DNA from: Selaginella tamariscina
Lineage: Eukaryota; Streptophyta; Lycopodiopsida; Selaginellales; Selaginellaceae
Reading direction: 5' to 3'
Assembly: GCA_003024785.1 (NCBI GenBank)
Contig: PUQB01000414.1
Span: forward strand, 62,001 to 126,000
Length of the DNA: 64,000 nucleotides
Positions within the stretch are counted from its first letter, which is position 1. The number at the start of each line of letters is the position of its first letter. This document shows, one piece after another, positions 50,287 to 63,058 of this stretch. Under the pieces are notes generated by a model. The model was not told where the DNA came from. It was given only the letters and a program-made list of their open reading frames with translations, and searched no databases. The position numbers and the translations under genes were made by a program.

Positions 50287-53200
50287 CACTCCCCGCCTTT
50301 GAAAATGTCAACGTCCTCGTTGACGTCCAACTCCAAGACTAGATAATGCTAAAAAAATTAACCAAAACTAACATATCACTCTATGTGGAGTTAGCCAAAA
50401 GTTCACATAAGTTTATTACCCCTTTGCATTACGCGAAACCAAGTACTTCAGAACCGTCGTTCACTAAGTCGTAAACCTAGCTGCTGGAGGCACCACCAGC
50501 GACATGAAGTCACTTGGAGACCTTTTGCACGTCTGCAAAGTCTGTCACCCGACACACACAACACAATGGTTAATTTCTTTACTTAACTAGAATTTATATT
50601 GGAGGCCTCTATTAGTGTTGTGCCGGCCCTTGGTTTAACAAGAAATAAAGGCTTGCTTTATTCCTTAATATCAAACACTGTTGACGACCTCTATCATCTA
50701 GCGCACAACAAGCACTTCTCAAATGCTTGATCGAACACCTTTGCATTTCTTTGATTTTCCAATGGCTTCGATATTATAGCTTACATCTATGCATCCCTCA
50801 GTGTTTCTCATTACCCCTTTACATAAGGGTCCGCTACTATACCTATCTCTCGTTAGTATATAGCTACACCAGACTAAGTATGAGACTTTTATCGAAAACA
50901 ACTTAGCTCTTTTCTGATACAAGAGTACTATTCATAAAACCTTGTTCTTTATAAACATGTCAATTTGCCAGAGGTGATCACAGAGGCGCATGGCTGTACA
51001 CATTATACAACAAGATTATGCAACCTGCCAACTGCCATTCACTTGGTGTGTTATTAACATAAATTATTCCCGATAGGAATCAAATTTAGTCAAATCCGCG
51101 ACCAAGTGTGATAGCACTACATTTGTCTTTCGCAACCAACTTTTTACTCTTTCATAACACCGACCAGTTCAAGGATCAAATAAGCTAACATATTTTTCTT
51201 ACAAACCAATGTGGAAACCAGGAAATTCAACCCATCTCTAGTGCTTTCAAACAGCAATCTTTAAATAGCACGTGTCTTAACTAACACTCTCATTGTATTC
51301 ATTCCCCAAAGAGCACAACATACTAGATGCATTCAATAATTCCTAACTCTTAATCTCGCTAAGGCCACATAACTTAATCCTAGAATTAAGTTAAGAGACT
51401 CCGGCTTTATGATAAGAGTCTCCCCCTAAAACTCGAATACCAAATCATTATAATATTATATTTTTCCAACTCGTAAAACTGATTACACACAAGATTTCAA
51501 TAAGTTAATATTGAAACAAACAGTGTCACTAATTTGAATCATTCAATTAAAGTAACTTACTTTTGAATTTATCAAAAGTAATGCTTTTATCGTCTGATTC
51601 AATTAGTGTTCGTGAAATACCTTCAGACAACCATATTTCATATAACCTTTGCATTCTTGATATTGATAATATTTTCTTCCCGTGATCATGACTAACCTTG
51701 AAGTTCAGAATTTAACAAGTAATGGGTTTGTTAAATACTTCGCATACTCAAGTGCTTTGCTTTCGTGAATGCATATAGTTACATTATCAAACATAACTAC
51801 ATGAACTATCAAAATATCAAAACGCGTAGTTATTATGGAATGAGGACTTAGTTCTTGATATTACCCGAACTTCAGTTTCAAGACGGAAATATAATGCTAT
51901 AATGCATCAAGCAACAGTTCAGGGACCAAGAGGAATCATGACTCAGTGTTTGGTTCATCTAACTGATTTAGTAAGATATTAATTTATCCATGATACCAAA
52001 GTATCACACTAACTTCATGTTTCAGTTATATTCATAATTCAGCAAATCTCCCCAAACATGAAAAGATATTTAGTTCAATACATTGAACTAAAATACATTA
52101 TCCATTTAAACACCTAGCCATCCACAAAGTACTACATTGCCCTCAAGCAATGTATTGAGAAACACCTCATTTCTCAAATAACTTGAAAATATGTTTCAAT
52201 TATAACACTAAGGTAGTGCCTTACCAAAGTGTTAAACTCAAGTCTGCTTGAGTCTTTCTATTATATGATTATGGCCACCTCATGTAAATATAACCAAGTT
52301 TCGATATTGAGCGCTCCAAACTCAATATTAAAGAGATTTCATACAAACTTTGACAAGTCATTTATAATCAATCTTGAAAAGACTTATCAAATTTCTCAAA
52401 GTTTAGAATATAATATCTCAATGATGAGGTGATAGGAGACCTTTATATTCTTGAACGGATATTGGACGAACCTTGAACTACAATCGTCAAGAAGGGACAC
52501 CATCTTCTTGATCTAATCCCGCTACACAATATCATACTTACAAGAATATTGAACCAACTCAAGGAACACCATCAAACTTTGAGATAGAACTAACAACTAA
52601 CCCAAGGAATACAATCAAATCTTGAGTCAAGAATAATTCTATTTTTTCAATATTTCGAAAGATTGAAGATACATACATTTATTTGTTTTTAAATGCCCAC
52701 ATTTCGACCATGATGCAGAATCGAGAAACCATCTTTTAAATAATCGTAGTCGACTCTAAAATGAAATTGATATTGAAAATCAATATCAACTTCTAATTCT
52801 TATTGACACCGACTCTCTGAGGAGGTACATGCCACTTAAACCTCCAATGGAAATCCGACTATTACCAGCTCATTGATAATTCTCAACATAAAGTTATCAC
52901 AACTTAGCAATTTCCTTACTTAGTCGATAAACAAAGTGAAGAATCCCAAATCATGCTCTTCTTAACCAAGGAATCATCCTTGTTTCAAGAGCTTATCCCC
53001 ACATTGCAAACAACGTTACAAATTTCAATATGAAAGAGTTAATAATGAAAATGTGCAAGTGTGCGCCAAACGCCTTCACTATGCAAGTCCTTCATTACTC
53101 AGTAAACTGAAAATGTAAACGTATGTTTCCACATTTCTTTTTATAATAGATCACGCCATCCATCCAAATTATTGATAGGATGCAACATTAAATCCGTCTC

Positions 53201-53479
53201 TGCCAACATCTATTCTATCCATTTTTATGATCCCCATGAGATAACTTTATAATCAAGTTAGTTGAGTTAGCTAACTTGAATACAAAGTGCGCGCCTACAA
53301 CCAACTAAGGTTTCAAGTTGTACTTTGTTCAAATCAGACGACTTGAACTTTAGTAAACTATTTCACCTAATGTTACTTGTAGCTAACGTCATCAAAGTAT
53401 TACATCCATCGGACAATACTTTGATTACATTGGATCTTCGAACCAACTACTTAACATATTCATCATATGTTATTATTCA

Positions 53480-54364
53480 TGCCATAGCCCTTAGATTCAA
53501 GAGTTGCACCAAGTGCCACAAACGTGGCTCCTAAATGTCAACTCTAGAACCCCTTAGTGAACCCTCAAGAACTGGTAATGTGAACTTTTCAAACAAGATC
53601 CCACACCCACAGTTGGACAAGGACATGGATGTGCCTTGCTTGGCTGTGAGTGTTATACCTAGCTTGACGTGGAGGAGGAGGCTGGAGACAAGCCTCAACC
53701 TCTGCCTCTTGGAACGTGCATTCCGACAAGACCTCCCAGGCATGGATTCGCCAACGTTAAGGGTAAGTTACCTCGAAGGTGGGACGTACCCCTGGCATTT
53801 GGAAGTTAGGGCGGCACAACAGAGGGTTGTACCTTAACGACACAAGCTAAAGCTTGCACCGGCAGAGAGTAACGAACTCAGTCATGAACCCAGGAGCTCT
53901 CCTACATATACTCTACCTTATTTATGTGACGGACCCCCCCCCCCCCCCTCTTTTCCTATATGTGTAAGTGGGCTAGCACTAAATGCTAGCCCTTAGATAT
54001 TTAGATGAGTTTGCACACTAACTCCTACCCCTAAACCCTACCCAAGGGGGTGGGGGTTTTAGGGCGTGGGTTAAGGCAACCCTAGGGTTAGGTCAACCCT
54101 AGGGGTGTTCCTAACCCTATTTAACATGCCAAACTCATCTTAATTAGGACGTCAAAATCGGGGTGAGTTTTCTAGAAGGTAAGTGCTACCTTCGCTTAGA
54201 GTTTCTTGCGACATCTAAAGATAGTTAGCCGGACACCCCCTAAACACTTAAGTGCACTAAGCGGGGTTGTTTCTCACTACATCTAGGGTCCGTCAACATA
54301 GTACAGTAGGTAACAACAGTCAACGTCCAAAGTAAAGGGTCGAGTCATAGTAAAAACTATGACA
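53480..54364 (-). repeat. Truncated LTR nested inside LARD-like element 2
   Basis: About 885 bp match the sense 5' half of the long LTR, including the C tract at 53934-53949 and the terminal palindrome. The other half is absent and no target duplication is visible, so it may have arrived by recombination rather than simple insertion. Confidence 0.75.
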
Positions 54365-55009
54365 CATACACTCTCGAAAATATGCACTATAATAAGAGCT
54401 TATTTTACACTTTATGTCAAAATGTAATGTGCATTCTTATGTTTGAATATGCCCCTTCTCCCGAAGTCAAAGATGCACATTTGAACATAAGTCTTTCCCC
54501 GTTTGAAACACTACAGTTGGATCCGATATTGAATCTTTGATATAAGCCAAAACTCAAAGGACACTCTCTGTTTCCAAATCATGTGTTATCCCAAATTCAA
54601 AACACCTTAAAGAAAAAGAAAAAAATTTCAATAATGGGTAAGCTTAGCATATCACATGATCCCTTCACAAGACTTAGTTTGTAAGCCAGAACAAACTAAC
54701 ACGCCACGTCTTGTGAAACATATGGTAAAGTAACCTGGATAACCTTAAGGTCAAGTAACCTAGAGAAAAACGTAACCTGGCATGCAACTTGGAAGTTGCC
54801 TTCCGAGTGCTACCTTCGACATTGGAGTCCATAACCCACACCCACTTATTAAGTAGATGTTCTTTGAAGAGTTATAAATCTCAGGACCAGCTCTCTACGC
54901 AGAATTCAGACGTTAGCCGAAAGTGATAGAGTACTTCAAAAATTTAGAACTAACTAAACCCTGAAACACATTACAACTTTAGGCAGTCCTGCTGACCGCA
55001 GAGAATAGG

Positions 55010-55020
55010 CTTTGATACCA
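55010..55020 (-). promoter_or_regulatory. Primer-binding site of LARD-like element 2
   Basis: On the minus strand this reads TGGTATCAAAG, two bases from the LTR end. It matches the start of plant initiator tRNA-Met complementarity with one change. Confidence 0.75.
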
Positions 55021-55022
55021 AT

Positions 55023-56746
55023 TGTCAAAGTTTTAACAAAGGGCCAACACGTGGCAACACGTGGCTGCCAGGTGGCCATTCGGCGTCATCACCCTATGTG
55101 AGCAACGCTAAGTTTCCCAGAACAACCCCAACGACCCCTAGGGTTAGACTCTAATGCCCAAGTGGACAGGAGACTTTAGGGTTTAGCTTAAGTCTCCCTA
55201 GAGTGTCTACCCCCAAAACCCTTAAGGGATAACCCTAGTTGACTTAGGGTCTTGCCCTAGAAGACCTAGACAGGCTCATGCCCTAACCCCCATCAAGGAG
55301 ACGTGTGTTCCACACATATCCCTGGACATAGCTAAGGCATCATCACTTACCCCTTGAGGAATCACCCTCATCCGGGAGTACAACCCCTTTAGGGCGACAA
55401 GGGGTACCCTGAACCACGACTAACCCCTAAGGGTTTGAGTGGCCAAGTTATACCCTAGACCTAGGGCTAGTACTTAGTGAGGACACGAGTGTGCGCCGTA
55501 GGCGGACACGAGTGTTCTGTTAAGCAAACCCCTAAGGCTAGGTTTGGGATAACCCTAAGCACATGACCTTGCGAGTGCCTCACGAAAGAGCTCCTACTAA
55601 CATGTTTAGGTTGTTCAACCCTTGATTCCAAGGTAAAACTGTGAGCCAAAGCACACCTAGTTATGAGACCTAACCTCCCTTGAGCGGATGCCCAAGGCTT
55701 AGCACCCTAGTGCAAGCATAAGCATGTCTAATTGCTAAAGTATCCAATCCCTTGGCGACAAGCCCATGACATAACCCCAAAGGGCGTGCCTAGGCATTGT
55801 ACCATGTGATGTTTAGCCCAGTGTCACATCTCCATGTGACACTGCCTTCTCCGATGTGGGCTATCATGCCATAGCCCTTAGATTCAAGAGTTGCACCAAG
55901 TGCCACAAACGTGGCTCCTAAATGCCAACTCTGAAACCCCTTAGTGAACCCTCAAGAACTGGTAATGTGAACTTGTCAAACAAGATCCCACCCACAGTGG
56001 ACAAGGACACGGATGTGCCTTGCTTGGCTGTGAGTGTTATACCTAGCTTGACGTGGAGGAGGAGGCTGGAGACAAGCCTCAACCTCTGCCTCTTGGAACG
56101 TGCATTCCAACAAGACCTCCCAGGCATGAATTCGCCAACGTTAAGGGTAAGCTACCCCGAAGGTGGGACGTACCCCTGGCATCTGGAAGTTAGGGCGGCA
56201 CAATAGAGGGTTGTACCTTAATGACACAAGCTAAAGCTTGCACCAGCAGAAGAGTAACGAACTCAGTCATGAACCCAGGAGCTCTCTTACGTATACTCTA
56301 CCTTATTTATGTGACGGAGCCCCCCCCCCCCTTTCCTATATGTGTAAGTGGGCTAGCACTAAATGCTAGCCCCTTAGATATTTAGATGAGTTTGCACACT
56401 AACTCCTACCCCTAAAACCCTACCCAAGGGGGTGGGGGTTTTAGGGCGTGGGTTAGGGCAACCTAGGGTTAGGTCAACCCTAGGGGTGTTCCCTAACCCT
56501 ATTTAACATGCCAAACTCATCTTAATTAGGACGTCAAAATTGGGGGTGAGTTTTCTAGAAGGTAAGTGCTACCTTCGCTTAGAGTTTCTCGCAACATCTA
56601 AAGATAGCCGGCCGGACTACCCTAAACACCTAAGTGCACTAAGCAGGGCTGTTTCTCACTACATCTAAGGTCCATCAACATAGTAAAATAGGTAGCAATA
56701 GTCAATGTCCAAAATAAAGGGTCGAGTCATAGTAAAAACTATGACA
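55023..56746 (-). repeat. 5' LTR of LARD-like element 2
   Basis: This 1724-bp LTR is very similar to 48497-50286 but lacks one copy of the duplicated TTTAGCC block and part of the segment near 55636. It carries a C tract at 56311-56322. Confidence 0.8.
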
Positions 56747-56751
56747 AATAT

Positions 56752-59675
56752 GACGGGGTTTGACTTTGTTTTGGGTGTGGAATGGTTTCATAAACATGTA
56801 GTCGAAATGAGAGGTTTCGGAAATAATTGAAGCACGCTTGCAGCTGATAAAGAGGACATTAGAAAACAACGCTCAAAATGGAAATGCTAACTGATAAGGA
56901 TTGGAATCCTATATTTCTTACCTTAACTCAGTTACGTAAGGCGGTTAGATATCGAGAACATGTATTTCTTGCAATAGTTTTGGATACTGTTGGAGTCAAA
57001 ATAAGAGATGGTCAAGAATCTGTTCCTGAACCTATTTTGGAAGTCTTGAACATGTTTAAGGACATGTTGCTGAAAGCCTTACCGCCCAAGTTACCTCCAC
57101 ATCAAGCTGTGGACCACAGGATAGAGATTTTGCCAAGTTCGTCTCCACCGGCAAGAGCCCCATATCGGTTGAATCCTCAAGAAGTTAGTAGAATTGAAGA
57201 GACAGCTAACAGAATTGATTGATTGAGGACACATTCGACCTAGTCGATCGCCGTATGATGTACCTGTCTTGTTTGTAATGAAAAAGGATGGTACGATGAG
57301 AATGTGTGTGAACTATCGAGCAATGAACACAATAACTATCAAAAATAAGTATCCCCTTCCACAAAATGGACGACTTATTTAATAAGCCATCGAAAGCAAA
57401 GTAGTTTTCAAGAGACTTGAGATATAGATACCATTAAATTCGAGTAGCAGAGAATGATATTGAGAAGACCGCTTTTCGAACACGTTATGGATCATTTGAA
57501 TTTTTAGTCTTGCCATTCGGGTTGTACAATGCTCCAGCAACTTTTTGCACAATGATGGATGATGTGTTTAGAGACTATCTAGATGAGTTCATGTGGTGTA
57601 TATTGATGGCATTCACATGTGGAACACTTAGAAAAGTGTTTCAGAGGTTTAGAGAGAACTAGTTGTATGCTAAAGAAAGCAAGTGTGCATTTGGTCAAAC
57701 CAAGATAGATTTCTTGGAACACTTGATCTCAGCTGGGGAGGTTGCCATGGATTCAAAGAAAATTCAAGCTATTACCAAGTGGATGCCTTTAAAATACGTG
57801 CATGAAAGTTAGAACATTTCTTGGTCTGACAAGGTATTACCGAAAATTCATAAAAGTTACTCAGAAATAACAGGCCCCATTGACAATCTTATGAAAAACA
57901 TTCCATGGCATTGGACTCCGGAGTGCCAACGTGCATTCGTCAAACTCAAAGAGTTCTCTTCTAAGCCAGTTTTGCAATTGCCCATCTTTGAAGATCCCTT
58001 TGAAGTAGAATGTGACGCTTCCGACTTTGCAATTGGTGATATTGCAATAGAAAGGACATCCAGTGTCCTTTTTCGAAGAAGTTAGATGCCGCGCAAACTC
58101 GATGGCCTACTCACGAAAAGAGATGTATGCTATTGTTGCTTCCTTGGAGTATTGGCGTCATTATCTTCCTTGTCATGGCACTGTGGTTTGGACAGATAGT
58201 GTAAACTCTAAGGTATTTTGAAACGCAACCGAAGCTACCGCCAAAGTATGCTAGATGGCAGTAAAAGTTGGCACGATTCCAACCTGAAATCAGACATAAG
58301 GCGGGAAAACAATGTGGTAACTGATGCACTCAGTAGGAAAGGGTCATCTTCGTATTATGTCAGCACCCGTGTCAACTTTGGTGGATGAATTTGTGATGGT
58401 GTATCTTCAGGACAAGTTTGATAAGGAGCTTTGAAGCCTGGTGGCAAAGAGGAAACAATTCATCAATTACGAGGGATGGTAATATTTCAGCATGAATAAA
58501 AGTCGAATGGATGCACTCAAAACAAGCGCATTTTGCAGTATGAGATGGAATTCTTTATTATAAAGAAAAGAGACTCTATGTTCCAGAAGGGACATAGAGG
58601 GAGAGCTGTTAAGAGAGCATCACAACGTTCCTTTGGCAGGACATGGTGGAAGGCATAAGACGTTGGCTTTTGGCCAGGTATGATAGACAATTGTTGCCAA
58701 GTATGTCAAGACATGCCCCACATGTCAATAAGCGAAGAGCCGATCGCAAAAACGAACTGGGAAGTTGTAGTGTATACCGATTCCAGAGCAACCATTTCAA
58801 AGTGTTACTTTGGACTTTTATCATGGGATTGCCAAAATCTTGTGGTTTTAATCGCTCATGGTGGTAGTCGATCGTTTTCAAAGGTTGCTCATTTCATTCC
58901 AACTGTAGAGAAGTGAATGCAATTCAAGCAGCAAAGTTGTTCTTCCACGAAGTCATAAGAGTGCACGGGACTAGAAACGATGATCTCAGATCGGGATCCT
59001 CGATTTACGGGCAAGTTTTGGGGAATTGTTTAAGCAATTTGGTACGATGCTGAAGTTCAGTACAGCTTACCATCCACAAACTGATGGTCAAACGGAAGGG
59101 TGAACCGACAAGTCGAGGACTATCTCAGATGCTATGTTCAAGGTGATCAACTTGATTGGGCTGAACACTTAGATATGGCTGAGATATGTTACAATAACTC
59201 GACACACACTGCAATCGGATGTAGCCCGATGGAAGTGTTAACTGGGAATAAGGGTGGTATTCCTCAGAGTATGGTGTTACTGAAAGACGATGTCAATCGA
59301 GTTCCCACTGTAGCAGAATTCACTGGACAGTTGTATCGGACATGGGAAGCTGCTTGTCAAGCGATGGTTGTAGCACAAGAAAGGTATTGTCAGCAGTACG
59401 ATAAACATCGGCGGGATGTAGAGTAGCAGGTTAGGGATATGGTATGCTGAGTACCAAAAACTTGAAAGTTCCAACAACTCTTTCGAGGAAGTTTCTATCA
59501 CACTACATAAGTCAATACAAGGTGGTGAAGCGATTAGGGAAAGTGGCTTATGGGTTAGATCTTCCTTCAAAGTAGGGAACAATACATAATGTGTTTCATG
59601 TCAACTTGCTCGAGCCATTCCATAAGGATGAGAAACATCCACATAGATATCATAATTTACATCTGCCTCCAAAGT
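56752..59675 (+). pseudogene. Chromovirus protease end, reverse transcriptase, RNase H and integrase
   Basis: Coding resumes right after the AATAT duplication with FDFVLGVEWF, the usual end of a Ty3/gypsy protease. Reverse transcriptase pieces follow: APYRLNPQEVSRIEE at 57150, then [16 protein letters not shown]-like and [15 protein letters not shown]-like stretches in shifting frames, and TFLGLTRYYRKFIK near 57820. RNase H has VECDASDFAIG near 58010. Integrase has an HHNVPLAGHGGRHKTL zinc-binding start near 58620, a VVVDRFSKVAHFIPT-type core near 58870, [12 protein letters not shown] near 58985, and YNNSTHTAIGCSPMEVLTG near 59200. It ends in the HVNLLEPFHKDEKHPHR region near 59605. Many stops and shifts: clearly dead. 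Confidence 0.8.
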
Positions 59676-59680
59676 TAGTC

Positions 59681-61518
59681 TATCAGAGTTTTAACCAAAG
59701 GGCCAACACGTGGCAACACGTGGTTGCCAGGTGGCCATTTGGCGTCATCACCCTGTGTGAGCAACGCTAAGTTTCCCAGAACAACCCCAACGACCCCTAG
59801 GGTTAGACTCTAATGCTCAAGTGGACAGGAGACTTAGGGTTTAGCCTAAGTCTCCCTAGAATGTCTGCCCCCAGAACCCTTGAGGGATAACCCTAGTTGA
59901 CTTAGGGTTTAGCCTAAGTCTCCCTAGAGTGTCTACCCCCAAAACCCTTGAGGGATAACCCTAGTTGACTTAGGGTTTAGCCTAAGTCTCCCTAGAGTGT
60001 CTACCCCCAAAACCCTTGAGGGATAACCCTAGTTGACTTAGGGTCTTGCCCTAGAAGACCTAGACAGGCTCATGCCCTAACCCCCATCAAGGAGACGTGT
60101 GTTCCACACATACCCCTGGACAGAGCTAAGGCATTATCACTTACCCCTTGAGGAATCACCCTCATCCGGGAGTACAACCCCTTTAGGGCGACAAGGGGTA
60201 CCCTGAACCACGACTAACCCCTAAGGGTTTGAGTGGCCAAGTTATACCCTAGACCTAGGGCTAGTACTTAGTGAGGACACGAGTGTGCGCCGTAGGACAC
60301 GAGTGTTCTGCTAAGCAAACTCCCTAAGGCTAGGTTTGGGATAACCCTAAGCACATGACCTTGCGATGCCTCACGAAAGGGCTCCTACTAACATGTTTAG
60401 GTTGTTCAACCTTGATTTCCAAGGTAAACACTCCCCTAGCCAAGTGTGCCAAAGCACACCTAGTTATGAGACCTAACCTCCCTTGAGCAGATGCCCAAGG
60501 CTTAGCACCCTAGTGCAAGCATAAGCATGTCTATTTGCTAAAGTATCCAACCCCTTGGCGACAAGCCCATGACATAACCCCAAAGGCGTGCCTCAGGCGT
60601 TGTACCATGTGACGTTTAGCCCAGTGTCACATCTCCATGTGACACTGCCTTCCCCGATGTGGGCTATCATGCCATAGCCCTTAGATTCAAGAGTTGCACC
60701 AAGTGCCACAAACGTGGCTCCTAAATGCCGACTCTAGAACCCCTCAATGAACCCTCAGGAACCAAGTAACATGAACCTGTCAAACAAGATCCCACGCTCA
60801 CAATTGGACAAGGACACGGATGTGCCTTGCTTGGCCATGAGTGCTACACCTAGCTTGACGTGGAGGAGGAGGCTGGAGACAAGCCTCAACCTCTGCCTCT
60901 TGGAATGTGCATTCCAACAAGACCTCCCAGGCATGGATTCGCCAACGTTAAGGGTAAGCTACCCCGAAGGTGGGACGTACCCCTAGCATCTGGAAGTTAG
61001 GGCGGCACAATAGAGGGTTGTGCCTTGACGACACAAGCTAGAGCTTGCACCGGGAGAAGAGTAACGAGCTCAGTCATGAACCCAGGAACCCTCACTCCTA
61101 TACTACCTTATTTATGTGACAGAGCCCCCCCCTGTTTTCCTGTTTACATAAGTGGGCTAGCACTGAAATCTCATTCCCAAAGGGAACATACTTGGTGAGT
61201 TATCCATCGACCCCTAAACCCTAACCTGTCAAACCTGGGGGTATTTCTAAGCATATCCGACATGCCGAACTCACCGGAACTAGCCATTAATCCAACCAGG
61301 ACATGGAAAATCAAGGTAAGAGTTTTCTAGATGGAAGTGCTAGCTTCGCCCAGAGTTTCTTGCAAATACCTAATGACACCCGGCCGGACCATCACTAGAT
61401 ATCCAAGTGCACTAAGCGGGCTTGTTTCTTCTACACTTAGGGCTTATCAACATAGTACAGTAGGTAATAATAGTCAACGTCCAAAGTAAAGGGTTGAGTC
61501 ATAGTAAAAACTATGACA
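59681..61518 (-). mobile_element. Solo LTR inserted between integrase and chromodomain
   Basis: A single 1838-bp LTR in minus orientation starts TATCAGAG (first G changed) and ends ACTATGACA, with TAGTC on both sides (59676-59680 and 61519-61523). No internal DNA adjoins it, so it is a true solo LTR left by LTR-LTR recombination. A unit of about 68 bp around GACTTAGGGTTTAGCC occurs three times in tandem at 59829-60040, more than in the other copies. Confidence 0.88.
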
Positions 61519-61523
61519 TAGTC

Positions 61524-61718
61524 GGTGAGGAAAAAGAATTTGAAGTTGAGGCGGTATTAAAGGGGCGAAACATTCATGGACGGCGAAAACATAAACATGA
61601 ATATCTTGTTAAGTGGAAAGGGTACCTGGCATGTGAGTCAACATGGGAACCATTGGAGAATCTGCAGAACACGATGGAGTTGGTGAATGAGTTTGAGGTG
61701 AGGTCTCAAACTGATTAA
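61524..61718 (+). pseudogene. Chromovirus C-terminal chromodomain
   Basis: After the solo LTR the frame reads VGEEKEFEVEAVLKGRNIHG, a basic KHKHEYLVKWKGY, then CESTWEPLENLQN and a stop at 61716-61718. This is a complete chromodomain of the group II type found at the end of plant chromovirus integrases. Removing the insertion joins it directly to the integrase tail at 59675. The domain itself is intact although its element is not. Confidence 0.85.
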
Positions 61719-62094
61719 GAAATAAAGTTATTTCTTCTTAACCTAGGGGCCGACAGACAACATTAACTAGAGGCCTCCGATATAAATTCTAGTTAACTAA
61801 AATAAATTAACTAACATGTTGTCTGTATCGGGTGACAAACTTTGCAGACGTGCAAAAGGTCTCCAAATGACTTCTTGTCGCAGGTGGTACCTTTGGCAGC
61901 TGAGTTCTCACTTAGTAAACAACGATTCTAAAGTATTTGGCTTGCATAATGCAAGGGGGGTAATAAAACTTGTGAACTTTTTACTGACTCTGCATAGAGT
62001 GATTAGCGTTAGTTTTTGGTTAATTTTCCTAACTTAGTCTAGTCTTGGAGTTAGACGTCAACGAGGACGTTGACATTTTCAAAGGCGAGGAGTG
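61719..62094 (+). other. Chromovirus 3' untranslated region and polypurine tract
   Basis: This segment between the stop and the 3' LTR is homologous, in reverse, to 50287-50660 of LARD-like element 2 and to 35962-36330 of element 1. It ends in a purine-rich AAAGGCGAGGAGTG directly before the LTR, the likely plus-strand primer site. The shared sequence ties the non-coding elements to this coding family. Confidence 0.75.
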
Positions 62095-63058
62095 TGTCCT
62101 AGTTTTTATTATGACTCGACCCTTTACTTTGGGTTTGACTGTTGTTACTTACCAAGTTGTGTGACAAACCCTAGATGTAGTAGGAAATAGGCCCGTTTTG
62201 TGCACTTGGGTATCTAGTGATGGTCTGGCTGGGTGTCATTAAGTATTTGCAGGAAACTCTAAGCAAAACTAAAACTTACCTTCTAGAAACTCTCCCCTGT
62301 TTTGACGTTCCAGGTTAGGGTTCTTCACAAAGTATAACTTGTCAAAAAGGGTTAGGGACACCCCTAGGGTTGACCTAACCTAAGGTTGCCCTAAACCCCC
62401 CCCCCTAGGGGTTAGGTTTAGGGTTAGGTTAGGACAACTCATTTTCTCTAAGGGCTGGCGTTTTCGTGTCAGCCCACTTACTCACTTAGGAAAACGGGGG
62501 GGAAGGGGGGGGGGTCCGTCACATAAATAAGGTAGAGTATATGTAGTGGGTTCAAAAGAGAGCTCGTTAACCTCCTACAGGTGCAAGCTAAGCTTGTGTC
62601 GTCAAGGTGCAACCCTCTGTTATGCCGCCCTAACTTCCACATGACAAGGGTACATCCCACCTTTGGGTTAGACTATCCTTATTGTTGGCAGGATCACGCC
62701 TTTGTGACGAGGGTACGTTGCTTCTAAGGAGTTGGTCAGATTGCTTAGCCGAAAACCTACTCGCACACTCAAAAGGCATTGCTCGAGTTCACGTTCCGCA
62801 GAACTAATGGTTAAGGCCTTGCTCGACCCGCCTCAACCACGCCAAGCTAGGAACAATACCTGTAACTCGGCTAGTCCACATGTCCTGATTTATAAGGTGA
62901 GCCTCGTTTGTGGACTTGGTCAGCTAGGAGCTTAAGTTCCTAGGGGTTGGGTTCCTAACATGGGTTACTTTACCAGATTCCGTGGGGTTTCCAGAAAGGG
63001 GATTCTAGGGTTGGCACCTGGCAAGCCACCTTTGTGGCACTAGGTAAAAACTCTGACA
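62095..63058 (+). repeat. Chromovirus 3' LTR, short form
   Basis: This 964-bp LTR starts TGTCCTAG (mutated from TGTCATAG) and ends ACTCTGACA. It contains a G tract near 62496-62515 beside ACATAAATAAGG. It matches the 966-bp LTR at 46713-47678 in length and structure but lies in the opposite orientation. Confidence 0.8.

Larger units (their letters stand above)
48497..56746 (-). mobile_element. LARD-like non-coding LTR retrotransposon 2, complete with target duplication
   Basis: This 8.25 kb element in minus orientation has a 3' LTR at 48497-50286 (1790 bp), an interior at 50287-55022 and a 5' LTR at 55023-56746 (1724 bp). AATAT flanks it on both sides (48492-48496 and 56747-56751). The primer-binding site (TGGTATCAAAG on the minus strand) is at 55010-55020. 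The purine-rich 3' end is at 50287-50300. The 4.7 kb interior has no open frame above about 70 codons and no gag or pol motif, so it must have moved with proteins supplied in trans. A truncated LTR (53480-54364) lies inside it. Confidence 0.85.

Noticed and set aside
49900-60040. Telomere-like CCCTAAA/TTTAGGG motifs
   Set aside because: They occur singly or as part of CCCTAGGG-type words within LTRs and never as a tandem telomeric array.
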